DNA from: Selenomonas sp.
GTDB taxonomy: Bacteria; Bacillota; Negativicutes; Selenomonadales; Selenomonadaceae
Length of the DNA stretch: 17,698 bases
Direction of reading: 5' to 3'
Assembly (NCBI GenBank): GCA_003518745.1
Contig: DOYB01000048.1
Coordinates: 1 to 17,698 of the forward strand
A model generated the notes under the pieces. It was not told the origin of the DNA. It saw only the letters and a program-made list of their open reading frames with translations, and did no database searches. A program made the position numbers and the translations under genes. This document shows, one piece after another, positions 1-6,846 of the stretch (positions are counted from its first letter, which is position 1; every line of letters starts with the position of its first letter).

Positions 1-577
1 CATAACCTACGACAACGATGAAACCGCCGGCTACCTGAAGACCACCAGTGATTACAGGGGGAATAGCATTGAGCATGTCCTCAACAACACCCGTTCCAAC
101 GGACATAGCAACGAGAACAGCGGGGATACCGACGCGGAGACCCTGAAGAATAAGAGCGCCGTAGTTGCAGAGGTCGATACCGAAGAGGTTGCCCTCTTCC
201 GCATAGCTGTCAGCTTTATGCTGGAACACAACAGAGATTGTCTTACAAATGATAGCGAGCACCTGGCCTGCAGCCGCAAGAGGCATTGCTATAGCGATAC
301 CGGTTGCAACATCCTGATGACCTGCCACAACGAGGATCGTGGAAATAACCGATGCCAGAGCCGCATCAGGAGCGATAGCCGCGCCGATGTTCATCCAGCC
401 CAAAGCCATCATTTCCAAAGTACCTCCGATAATGATGCCTGTTGTCATGTCACCAAGAATAAGACCTGTTGCCGTACATGCGATCAAAGGACGATGTGTC
501 TGCATTTCGTCAAGGCAGGAACCCATGCCCGCTATGGTCGCAAAAATGAAAATAAGTAAAACCTGAAATGAGCCCAT
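1..577 (-). CDS. PTS mannose/fructose/sorbose family transporter subunit IIC (3' truncated by window edge)
   Basis: Membrane channel subunit of a mannose-family sugar phosphotransferase system; it carries the sugar across the inner membrane while IIB phosphorylates it. 192 codons are visible and no stop is reached, so the C-terminus lies outside the window; family members are usually about 250-270 residues. The ATG at 577 is preceded by GGAGGG six bases upstream. The protein opens with a hydrophobic segment (MGSFQVLLIFIFATIAGMGS) and carries the family-typical stretch EMMALGWMNIGAA near residue 55, followed by several more hydrophobic segments. It lies 86 bp downstream of IIB on the same strand, and IID would be expected next, beyond the edge. 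Substrate cannot be read from the sequence. Family assignment is confident. Confidence 0.93.
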   Translation of the reverse strand, partial: MGSFQVLLIFIFATIAGMGSCLDEMQTHRPLIACTATGLILGDMTTGIIIGGTLEMMALGWMNIGAAIAPDAALASVISTILVVAGHQDVATGIAIAMPLAAAGQVLAIICKTISVVFQHKADSYAEEGNLFGIDLCNYGALILQGLRVGIPAVLVAMSVGTGVVEDMLNAIPPVITGGLQVAGGFIVVVGY

Positions 578-622
578 TATGTTTCCCTCCATTTTAATAA
601 TAAGATAGCAGTTTCCCTCGGC

Positions 623-645
623 GGAGGCCGGAATCTCCGGCCTCC
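623..645. repeat. Perfect intercistronic stem-loop between PTS IIB and IIC
   Basis: The arms GGAGGCCGGA (623-632) and TCCGGCCTCC (636-645) are exact reverse complements around a 3-base loop, giving a 10-bp GC-rich stem. It lies 18 bases after the IIB stop and 45 bases before the IIC start in transcription direction. No run of T follows on the minus strand, so it does not look like an intrinsic terminator. A processing or stabilising hairpin that sets IIA/IIB versus membrane-subunit dosage is a reasonable inference. Confidence 0.75.
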
Positions 646-663
646 ATTATGTAAATGAGGATG

Positions 664-1140
664 TTATTTCAGCACATCCATCAACATAACCTTGGAGTCG
701 GTGTCAACCTTGCGGATTTCAAGCTCTATTCCCTTCTCATTGAGCTTCTTGAATGCTTCGATATCCTTGTCATCCACGGAAACAGCACCGGTAATCTGAT
801 GCTTTCCTTCTTTGAAGCTCATGCCGCCGATATTGACGCTGGTGATGGGAACACCATGCTCTACCATGTAAAGAACGCTGGTAGGATTGGTGAAAAGCAG
901 CAGGCACTTGTCATCCGCGTACTTCGGATTCTCATAAACACGGACAGCCTTCTCAAGATCAACAACATGGCTCTTGATACCTGCAGGAGCAACCTGCTTC
1001 AAAAGAGTGGCACGAATGGTATCCTTTGCCACATCATCATCGCACACGATAATGCGCTGGCAGCCGGTAACCTTTGACCAAACAGTAGCAACCTGACCAT
1101 GAATCAAACGATCATCAATTCTTGCCAAAACAATCTTCAT
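664..1140 (-). CDS. PTS mannose/fructose/sorbose family subunit IIB
   Basis: Cytoplasmic phosphocarrier of 158 residues that takes phosphate from IIA and passes it to the sugar in the IIC/IID channel. The phospho-accepting histidine is H14 in RIDDRLIHGQV, the hallmark of the EIIB-Man/Sor family, and length is as expected. The ATG at 1140 overlaps the TAA of the IIA gene by one base (TAATG), with GAGGA upstream, which indicates translational coupling. IIA and IIB are separate proteins here, as in LevD/LevE, rather than fused as in E. coli ManX. In LevR-controlled systems the IIB protein also phosphorylates PRD2 of the activator as a negative signal, which could apply to the regulator encoded just upstream. 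Confidence 0.96.
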   Translation of the reverse strand: MKIVLARIDDRLIHGQVATVWSKVTGCQRIIVCDDDVAKDTIRATLLKQVAPAGIKSHVVDLEKAVRVYENPKYADDKCLLLFTNPTSVLYMVEHGVPITSVNIGGMSFKEGKHQITGAVSVDDKDIEAFKKLNEKGIELEIRKVDTDSKVMLMDVLK

Positions 1141-1571
1141 TATAAATCCTCCTCATCCTCATCTGCAACTGAGCTGGCATGGAATGTCTGCACGCCGTTC
1201 TTGCCGGCCTCGACCGCCTTCTCCATGAGTGCTTTGATATCGGAACCATCATAAGCCATCTGCGCGCCAGCCATCTCAATGAGCATTGGCAGATTCACAC
1301 CCGTCACGATCCCGTATTTCTCGTTCTCGATGACAAGACGGCAGGCCGCATTGTACGGGCTTCCGCCAAACAAATCATTCAGGAAGAGTACGCCATCCTC
1401 GCAATCCATTTCAGCGATGGCCTTCTTGTACTTCTCCAGAACATCGTCCGGCCCCTCGCCCGGAACCAATGTCACTGACTTGACATTCTTCTGCTCGCCA
1501 AGAATCATCTTGCAGGACTCAAGAATGCCTTCAGCGAATCTGCCGTGGGTACCTACGATAATACCAAACAT
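1140..1571 (-). CDS. PTS mannose family subunit IIA
   Basis: First gene of the PTS operon, a soluble subunit of about 143 residues that accepts phosphate from HPr and passes it to IIB. The active histidine is in the N-terminal GIIVGTHGRFAEG motif (H9 from this start), and LFLNDLFGGSPYN is the second conserved block of the EIIA-Man fold. A longer reading to the ATG at 1586 would add five residues (MGGIG). The start at 1571 is preferred because GGGGGGAA lies a proper distance upstream of it and the protein then begins with MFGIIVGTHG as in relatives, whereas the longer start has no ribosome binding site. The gene lies about 46 bases downstream of the predicted sigma-54 transcription start. Confidence 0.95.
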   Translation of the reverse strand: MFGIIVGTHGRFAEGILESCKMILGEQKNVKSVTLVPGEGPDDVLEKYKKAIAEMDCEDGVLFLNDLFGGSPYNAACRLVIENEKYGIVTGVNLPMLIEMAGAQMAYDGSDIKALMEKAVEAGKNGVQTFHASSVADEDEEDL

Positions 1572-1627
1572 GCCGATTCCCCCCATATGTTATTTTTTCT
1601 CAGGTTTTCCCTGTGCCCATATTATTA

Positions 1628-1643
1628 TGCAAGAAGCGTGCCA
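1628..1643 (-). promoter_or_regulatory. Sigma-54 (-24/-12) promoter of the PTS operon
   Basis: On the minus strand the sequence reads TGGCACGCTTCTTGCA, matching the sigma-54 consensus TGGCAC-N5-TTGCA at every specified position, with correct GG-GC spacing. The expected transcription start is near 1617, giving a leader of about 46 bases before the IIA start at 1571. The gene directly upstream encodes an activator with a sigma-54 interaction domain. The exact match, the position and the neighbouring activator together make this a strong call. Confidence 0.92.
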
Positions 1644-1645
1644 AC

Positions 1646-1770
1646 TTTGTGTATCAAAATTAAAAACCTTTAAGATACTAGATTTCCATTTGTTTTTCAG
1701 ACTTATTTTTTCCGGATTGATACGGTTGATACAGATATAATACACTTAAAAGCACTTTCCGATACACAAA
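1646..1770. promoter_or_regulatory. Candidate upstream activator sites (TTGATAC / GATACAC repeats)
   Basis: The region between activator stop and -24 element repeats one short word. TTGATAC occurs in direct repeat at 1717-1723 and 1726-1732 (9-bp period) and inverted at 1651-1657. A 10-bp inverted pair, TTTGTGTATC at 1646-1655 and GATACACAAA at 1761-1770, brackets the region. The direct repeats lie about 100-115 bases upstream of the predicted start site, the usual distance for enhancer-type sites of sigma-54 activators. Binding by the adjacent LevR-like protein is inferred. Confidence 0.55.
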
Positions 1771-1781
1771 TTCCATAAAAT

Positions 1782-4571
1782 TCAAATCATGCTCGCCATA
1801 AAGTAAAACTCATCTTCGTCAAAGCGGAGCTTAAGGGAGGACTCAAAGATCTTGGCCGCCTTCCTAATGGCCTCGAGCTTGTCCGCATCCACTAACGACT
1901 TGTCCTCGCCATAGGTTAGCTGGCTGCGGGTCACCACACGTTCCAGAGCGCAGCCGCAGTGTACCAGCAGTCTGATACGAACAGGATTGCTCAGGGCGCA
2001 TCCCAGCTCCCCTTCCAATATTCTGTCGAATTCCAGCAATACACTCATTATCTTGGAAGGATTCAAATAGGTCAGGAATGTCTGAAGTGATTCCTCGCAA
2101 AGACTCTGAACTACCGTATTGTTCTTTTCCCTGGGAACTGACGAAAACTCCTTATGGTACACCAGCTCCGTCAGACGTTTCTCCCCTTCTCCGCCGATAA
2201 ACTGCTCCAAAGGGATAAACGGAATCTCGAGAAGAGGTTTTTTCATTCCAACCGAGGCGATAACCTTGTGGGTCTTCTGTATCTCCTTTATACGTTCCTC
2301 CATCTTGGTAAGTCCTATAGGAATTACTTCTATATTATGTCCCGTATGATGCAGGATACTCTCCACAAGCTCCTTGAGCTTAAGCGCCGCCCCCTGTCCG
2401 GTGGAGCATATCGTGATAACGGCTTCATTCCCCTCAAGAGCAGCTTCAGTCCCCGATTCTGACGCATTCATAGCTTCGTATCCCTTGAAGTTTCGAAGGG
2501 ATTCATATATACCATCCAGACTGATTCCGGCAATATCCGCCTTGCGCATAGCCTCCAGAACAAGTGGAGTCGAAACCATGTCTATTGTACGGATTGGAAT
2601 GTGCAGCCGTTCTGAAAGCATCGCCCCCATATTGCAAAGGGAACCCATGTCCGCCAGCACAAGCACACCCTGTGAGCAACGCATCCCCCTAAGCAGCGCC
2701 TCCATCCTGTGCATTACGGTCTCAGGCTTCACATCAAGAGGCATATCCACCGCCACCAGGTTAGTATCCGTTGAACTGAACAGCTTCTGGGCCACCTCCA
2801 CCATGGAGCTTGCCGTGCTCTTGCCATGGGTAGCCACAAGGATTATGATTTTTTCACTTAAATCGTCATCCTCTGAAGACTCAAGCAGCAGAGCAATATA
2901 CTCCACCTCCATGTCGGGTACCTGAATATGATAATGATGCTCAATCATGTCCTTGATTTCCTCTGCCAGCTTGTAGAAAACGCTATCTTTTAGTGTTGAA
3001 TCCCCAAGTTCATGGTAAAGTATCCCCTCGTTGCCTTTTACCCGTTTTAAAAAGGCTGACAAGTGGAGACTGAAGGCATACAGAAAACGGTCTCTATAGC
3101 TCCGATTAAGCTGTTTCTGAACAAACAAAGATACATGTTCTGAAAATTCCACCAATCCGGGGTCAACAATCTTCAGGAGGCGCTCCCTGGTGGTCATGTT
3201 TACCACGTCCCGTTTGTTGTAAAGGGACTTAATGTAAACGTTAACATCGGTGGCGACCATCTGTTTTATCAGTTCTTCACTGATGCCCTCACCCTTGAGA
3301 AGAGTAACCTTATCCTCAACTATACGGTACAGATTGAAGGCCTTGCGATCTGTTTCGCTCTCCTCCAGACGAACCTTCGCTCCCCCTGGCAGAACTATAA
3401 GCGGTTCATTCAGAAGCTCTGCCAGTTCTGAAAGCGCCTGCCTATTTGCGGACAAGGTAAGAAGCCCCTCCTTGGCATTTGGAGGAAGCATGCGGAAATC
3501 CACGTCTATGGTACTTGGATTATCGATTCCACTGAGGAACGCCTGAGCGCACAACAGCTTTATATTGGACTTAAGCTGTCCAACATTCCCTCCCCCTATA
3601 CTGCCTATGAGCGCCTTTATGGCCTCCACGCTGACCCGCATGGGCTTCTTGATACGCTGTGCCTCATCAGAGAACAACAGCTTGATTATATCCAGCTTTT
3701 CCTGAAGGGATCGCTCTGTCAGTGGTTTTATTTTGATTATATTAGGTATACGTCTCACAAAAGTCTTCGTCAGAGCAGAATCAGGATCCTCCGTCGTGGC
3801 TCCAATTATGAGCACCTTGGCTCTGCGGTTCCTTGCGGTTTCCCCAAGCCGATTGAAGGTTCCCGTATCCATGAAATAGAATATCATCTCCTGGCCTTCA
3901 GGCGGCAGACGATGAATTTCATCAAGAAAGAGAATGCCCTGATCAGCAGCCTCCACCAGACCTGCTTTAGCAGAGTCCGCTCCCGTAAAGGAGCCCTTGG
4001 CATGTCCGAAGATGTGCGAAATCAAAAGCTGCGGATTGTTATAATAATCCGCGCAGTTGAATATGATGAAGGGTGCGTCCTCCGCAAACCGATGCATCAC
4101 CTTTCCATATTCAAACATCATGTGGGCAAACAGTGTCTTTCCCACGCCGGTCTGCCCCACTATCAATGTATGCAGACCGTCCGGTGGATATAGTATCGCT
4201 GCCTTGGCCTGTTCAACCTGCTTCGCAAGGCTGCCATTTGCCCCTATAAGTCCCCCAAACGGATTCTCCGCCGGCTTTTTCCCAAAGCACTCCTCAATAT
4301 TGTGAACTTCATATGCGCCTTCAGGAAGCTCCTTTTCCAGAAGCTCCTCCAAAACAGCCCTATCGAAGTATCGTACCGGCCGTCCCAGTATCTTTATGAT
4401 ACGCCCCTGCCTGTGAAGCACGTTCAACTCCATGGAGACATTGTTCCGCAGGATTCCCAGTTTCTCAGCAATCACAGAGGCCTCTACTCCCACGGCGCCC
4501 TTAAGCTGCTCCTTAGTATAACCCTCACAGCTTTTATGGATGTGTTCGTAAATCCTTTCCGATCTTTTCAT
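1782..4571 (-). CDS. LevR/ManR-type sigma-54-dependent PTS transcriptional activator
   Basis: DNA-binding activator of 929 residues that drives sigma-54 promoters of mannose-family PTS operons in response to PTS phosphorylation. Domains in order: winged-helix region (about 1-70); AAA+ domain (about 100-345) with Walker A GQTGVGKT at 139-146, the sigma-54 contact loop GSFTGA at 193-198 (a variant of GAFTGA) and Walker B ILFLDE at 213-218; PRD1 (about 450-565) with H503; EIIA-Man-like domain with ATHGKS, H582; EIIB-like domain with CSTGQG, C722; PRD2 with H871. In Bacillus subtilis LevR the regulatory residues are His585 (by HPr, activating) and His869 (by the IIB protein, inhibiting); H582 and H871 are the evident equivalents. 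The gene ends 210 bp before the PTS operon, with its probable target promoter in between, and begins 16 bp after the DUF6765-like gene. Its ribosome binding site is weak (AAGGTG). Confidence 0.95.
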   Translation of the reverse strand: MKRSERIYEHIHKSCEGYTKEQLKGAVGVEASVIAEKLGILRNNVSMELNVLHRQGRIIKILGRPVRYFDRAVLEELLEKELPEGAYEVHNIEECFGKKPAENPFGGLIGANGSLAKQVEQAKAAILYPPDGLHTLIVGQTGVGKTLFAHMMFEYGKVMHRFAEDAPFIIFNCADYYNNPQLLISHIFGHAKGSFTGADSAKAGLVEAADQGILFLDEIHRLPPEGQEMIFYFMDTGTFNRLGETARNRRAKVLIIGATTEDPDSALTKTFVRRIPNIIKIKPLTERSLQEKLDIIKLLFSDEAQRIKKPMRVSVEAIKALIGSIGGGNVGQLKSNIKLLCAQAFLSGIDNPSTIDVDFRMLPPNAKEGLLTLSANRQALSELAELLNEPLIVLPGGAKVRLEESETDRKAFNLYRIVEDKVTLLKGEGISEELIKQMVATDVNVYIKSLYNKRDVVNMTTRERLLKIVDPGLVEFSEHVSLFVQKQLNRSYRDRFLYAFSLHLSAFLKRVKGNEGILYHELGDSTLKDSVFYKLAEEIKDMIEHHYHIQVPDMEVEYIALLLESSEDDDLSEKIIILVATHGKSTASSMVEVAQKLFSSTDTNLVAVDMPLDVKPETVMHRMEALLRGMRCSQGVLVLADMGSLCNMGAMLSERLHIPIRTIDMVSTPLVLEAMRKADIAGISLDGIYESLRNFKGYEAMNASESGTEAALEGNEAVITICSTGQGAALKLKELVESILHHTGHNIEVIPIGLTKMEERIKEIQKTHKVIASVGMKKPLLEIPFIPLEQFIGGEGEKRLTELVYHKEFSSVPREKNNTVVQSLCEESLQTFLTYLNPSKIMSVLLEFDRILEGELGCALSNPVRIRLLVHCGCALERVVTRSQLTYGEDKSLVDADKLEAIRKAAKIFESSLKLRFDEDEFYFMASMI

Positions 4572-4587
4572 ATTCCATACACCTTTT

Positions 4588-5598
4588 TCAGTAAACCGGC
4601 GTACTCTTCAGTACGAAAATATCCTCTTCTTCAAGCTGATCCCTGACCCAGTCGAAATGGCTGTTGATTTCGTCGTAAAATTGCCTGCGGAAATTCAAGT
4701 CATCAAATATTGTCGATACACTGTATTCGACAGTTTGATCTGTATCATCAAAATCCTCAATACAGAAATAATTCTCATGTATGCGGCGCATCCATTCCTG
4801 ATAGCGTTCATTGATATCCTCAGACTGTATTCCCTTAAAGCTCCTCATCAGAAGCTTTTTCTGCTCCTCTGAAAGCCCTGTAACAGGCTCACAGCTTACA
4901 GACTGAAGGATACGGAAGCATTCCTCCGCTGCCTCCAGGAACTCATCCCAGTTCTTTCTCCCATCGGTAAAGCGCTCTCCGCTCTTCCACCAGATGTATG
5001 GCATGTCAGGGCAATGTACCGCCGCGGCATGTCCCAATGGCATAAGCTCGTCCAGAACTTTGCTCAACATTCCGGAAGCCCCCACCAAATCACCTATTAC
5101 CTTTTCAATCAGGGAGCCCTGGCTTGTAAAGATAAGATCCTGAACCTTGTTTATAGTATTATTGATACCCGCGAATTCCTGATGAGCCCAGGTATCCGCA
5201 AATACGTGGAGTCCTATCCCGAGCCTAAAAGCGAAATCTGAATTATCCAACGTGGTTTCCAGAAGCCTATCAGCCAGCTTATTTGAAAGTTCGCTGTTCT
5301 TCTTGCAAATCAGCTTATCAGCGTCCGTATCTCCCTGGAGGCCCGGCAAGAAATGAAAGGGTATCCAAATCTCACGATTTCCCTTGCCGGTGACATTACC
5401 CCAAATATTCTGACTTGAGTAGCGTACATGGACCCCCTGCGCGATATTCTTTTCCTCTTCCGCATCGGAAAAGGGATTTGTGTCATAATTGTCATCCACA
5501 AGCTGTGAACTGGTAGCAATTATATTAGAGTTAGCGCTACAGAACTTGGCCCAGCGCGAAAGCACATATATAGTGCCATAGTGGAAATCAATATCCAT
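4588..5598 (-). CDS. DUF6765-like protein with a probable metal site
   Basis: 336 residues, no signal peptide and no membrane segment. The N-terminus MDIDFHYGTIYVLSRWA resembles, from memory, the uncharacterised DUF6765 family, which typically opens with an MDIDFHY-type sequence. Likely metal ligands are H6, the DD pair at 35-36, H131 and D135 and H139 in the HVFADTWAHQEF block, and H190/H195 in LGHAAAVHCPD; this H-x3-D-x3-H pattern recalls zinc-dependent phospholipase C or nuclease-like helical folds. The C-terminal third is acidic and helical. The start has AGAGGTG seven bases upstream. It sits 16 bp before the PTS activator on the same strand, so the two may share a transcript, but no functional link is established. 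Enzyme activity is unproven. Confidence 0.75.
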   Translation of the reverse strand: MDIDFHYGTIYVLSRWAKFCSANSNIIATSSQLVDDNYDTNPFSDAEEEKNIAQGVHVRYSSQNIWGNVTGKGNREIWIPFHFLPGLQGDTDADKLICKKNSELSNKLADRLLETTLDNSDFAFRLGIGLHVFADTWAHQEFAGINNTINKVQDLIFTSQGSLIEKVIGDLVGASGMLSKVLDELMPLGHAAAVHCPDMPYIWWKSGERFTDGRKNWDEFLEAAEECFRILQSVSCEPVTGLSEEQKKLLMRSFKGIQSEDINERYQEWMRRIHENYFCIEDFDDTDQTVEYSVSTIFDDLNFRRQFYDEINSHFDWVRDQLEEEDIFVLKSTPVY

Positions 5599-5617
5599 GA
5601 AAACACCTCTATCAATA

Positions 5618-5629
5618 TATTAGCTAATA
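5618..5629. promoter_or_regulatory. Palindrome in the leader of the DUF6765-like gene
   Basis: TATTAGCTAATA is a perfect 12-base palindrome ending 20 bases before the ATG at 5598. It lies just downstream of the predicted start site, a position that suits a repressor operator. It is short and AT-rich, so chance is possible. Confidence 0.35.
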
Positions 5630-5654
5630 CACTAAATTTCACTCCATGCACTAT

Positions 5655-5683
5655 ATCATACCATCAGCCTCAAAAGTACGCAA
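5655..5683 (-). promoter_or_regulatory. Candidate sigma-A promoter for the DUF6765-like gene and the PTS activator
   Basis: On the minus strand, TTGCGT (5678-5683) and TATGAT (5655-5660) are separated by 17 bases. The -10 matches the consensus at five of six positions; the -35 is weak. The start site would be near 5648, about 50 bases before the ATG at 5598. The short gap to the activator suggests that it may be transcribed from here as well. Confidence 0.4.
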
Positions 5684-5764
5684 GAAATCTTCTTTCCCAC
5701 TTCCGTTCAGCTATTTGGGAGCCTTTAAACATCCACATTCTCACCCAATTATATATTTTCGGAA

Positions 5765-5804
5765 TAACAATAGAAAAGCAGGATACGCAAAACGCGTCTC
5801 CTGC
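5765..5804 (-). terminator. Intrinsic terminator of the FliD-like gene
   Basis: On the minus strand GCAGGAGACGC and GCGTATCCTGC form an 11-position stem with one mismatch around a TTTT-containing loop (5778-5804). TTTTCTATTGTTATT follows. It lies 74 bases downstream of the stop codon at 5878 and insulates the downstream minus-strand genes. Confidence 0.75.
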
Positions 5805-5877
5805 CAGCTATTCGATACTGTATAAATATGTCCTCAATACTGTATCAACACCCTGATAGAACCCCTGCAGTGAATCC

Positions 5878-6684
5878 TCACCCCATCATATTCAGCAAGC
5901 CACCCGTGGTAGAGTACTTGGAAAGGTTAAGCAGCGACGACCCTGAGTAGACAGAGCCGGACTTCAAATCCGGGCCGATCATTGAATTGACCGATGGGAA
6001 CAGCTGATTCTTCTGGGAATTGGCAATGCTCATATGGGATTCCGCCTTGGCTGCCAGCCCATCGCTTCCCAATACTCTTGACACCCGCTCCGGAGACTCC
6101 ATCATAGTCTTAGTCAGTTTTTCCTCATCTATCGACAGCTTCCCAGTGGAGGAATTAACTGATATGCCTACGCTCCCATACGAATCCGCACGATAAGTGG
6201 TATCTGAGAACAGCGTCTGCATCCTCCCTACCCGTTTTGATATAGCACTGTTTTCAGTGAAAAAGTCAATGGCCTCATTATAGGATTTCACCATGTCCTC
6301 CACAGACTTCAATGCCTCCGTAAGCTCCTTGCTCTTTGTGGTGGTCGTGGTGCCATCCTCATTTTCCGTAGTCGTCAAAGCATCCTTGCCTACATTGAAA
6401 TTCATGGACTTGATAGCCGATGAAGCCTTCCGCAAGGCCCCCATGGCATCATCAAAGCCCTCATTGAACTCAGTCCGTGCTTCCTCATAGGACGAAATCA
6501 ATTCCTTTGTATTGGCGCTGACACCCTGAAGACCTGAGAGCGTATTGTTGGCATCCTGCGACGCGGAGAAAACTCTCTGGAACATGTCGTTGTTGTTCTT
6601 GTTTGACTGGAATAGGGTTCCATTGTTTTGGGCCGTCTTGTATAAACTGTATGTTCCGGTTAACATCGAATTGATTGTTGGCAT
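5878..6684 (-). CDS. Small FliD C-terminal-like protein (orphan flagellar cap-like)
   Basis: 268 residues from the ATG at 6684, which has AAAGGAG eight bases upstream; an in-frame TTG at 6738 would add 18 residues but has no ribosome binding site. The second half resembles the conserved C-terminal region of the flagellar filament cap FliD: SYGSVGISVNSSTGKLSID, EEKLTKTMMESPERVSRVLG and GLAAKAE follow the pattern of the FliD block around a 'GKLSIDEEKL' core. The usual FliD N-terminal domain and its GLDTD-like start are absent, and full FliD is normally over 400 residues. The first half is a helical, Asn/Ser/Thr-rich segment with a TTTTENEDGTTTTTK stretch. No signal peptide is seen, which suits flagellar-type export. 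No other flagellar gene is in the window. It has its own sigma-28-like promoter and terminator. A flagellar or filament-associated role is inference; sequence similarity is moderate. Confidence 0.6.
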   Translation of the reverse strand: MPTINSMLTGTYSLYKTAQNNGTLFQSNKNNNDMFQRVFSASQDANNTLSGLQGVSANTKELISSYEEARTEFNEGFDDAMGALRKASSAIKSMNFNVGKDALTTTENEDGTTTTTKSKELTEALKSVEDMVKSYNEAIDFFTENSAISKRVGRMQTLFSDTTYRADSYGSVGISVNSSTGKLSIDEEKLTKTMMESPERVSRVLGSDGLAAKAESHMSIANSQKNQLFPSVNSMIGPDLKSGSVYSGSSLLNLSKYSTTGGLLNMMG

Positions 6685-6811
6685 AATCATCACTCCTTTG
6701 AACAAATCCAGTGTCCTGCTCGCCCACATCCGCAACAATCACCGGATATGCAGCCTGCCAACATCTGAACACAAGCAGATGGGAAGAAACACCCCACCTC
6801 ATCTACTTCCT

Positions 6812-6838
6812 ATATCGAAATTTCATGGAGAAACTTAA
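6812..6838 (-). promoter_or_regulatory. Sigma-28 (FliA/SigD)-like promoter for the FliD-like gene
   Basis: On the minus strand TTAAGTTT (6831-6838), an 11-base spacer and TTCGATAT (6812-6819) resemble TAAAGTTT-N11-GCCGATAA/T. The -35 matches seven of eight positions, and the -10 keeps the CGATAT core. It starts 8 bases after the stop of the upstream dehydrogenase gene and would give a leader of about 120 bases. The link to a FliD-like product raises its credibility, but the first two bases of the -10 deviate. Confidence 0.5.
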
Positions 6839-6846
6839 GCGATTTT

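Noticed and set aside
1572..1586. Longer IIA start adding MGGIG
   Set aside because: No ribosome binding site upstream of 1586, while the G-rich site is placed for the ATG at 1571, and relatives begin at the MFGIIVGTHG-type sequence.
6685..6738. Upstream TTG start for the FliD-like gene adding 18 residues
   Set aside because: AAAGGAG is located for the ATG at 6684; the added residues have no family support.
6762..6781. CATCTG / CAGATG hairpin in the FliD-like leader
   Set aside because: Six-base stem with an 8-base loop, likely chance; no riboswitch features around it.
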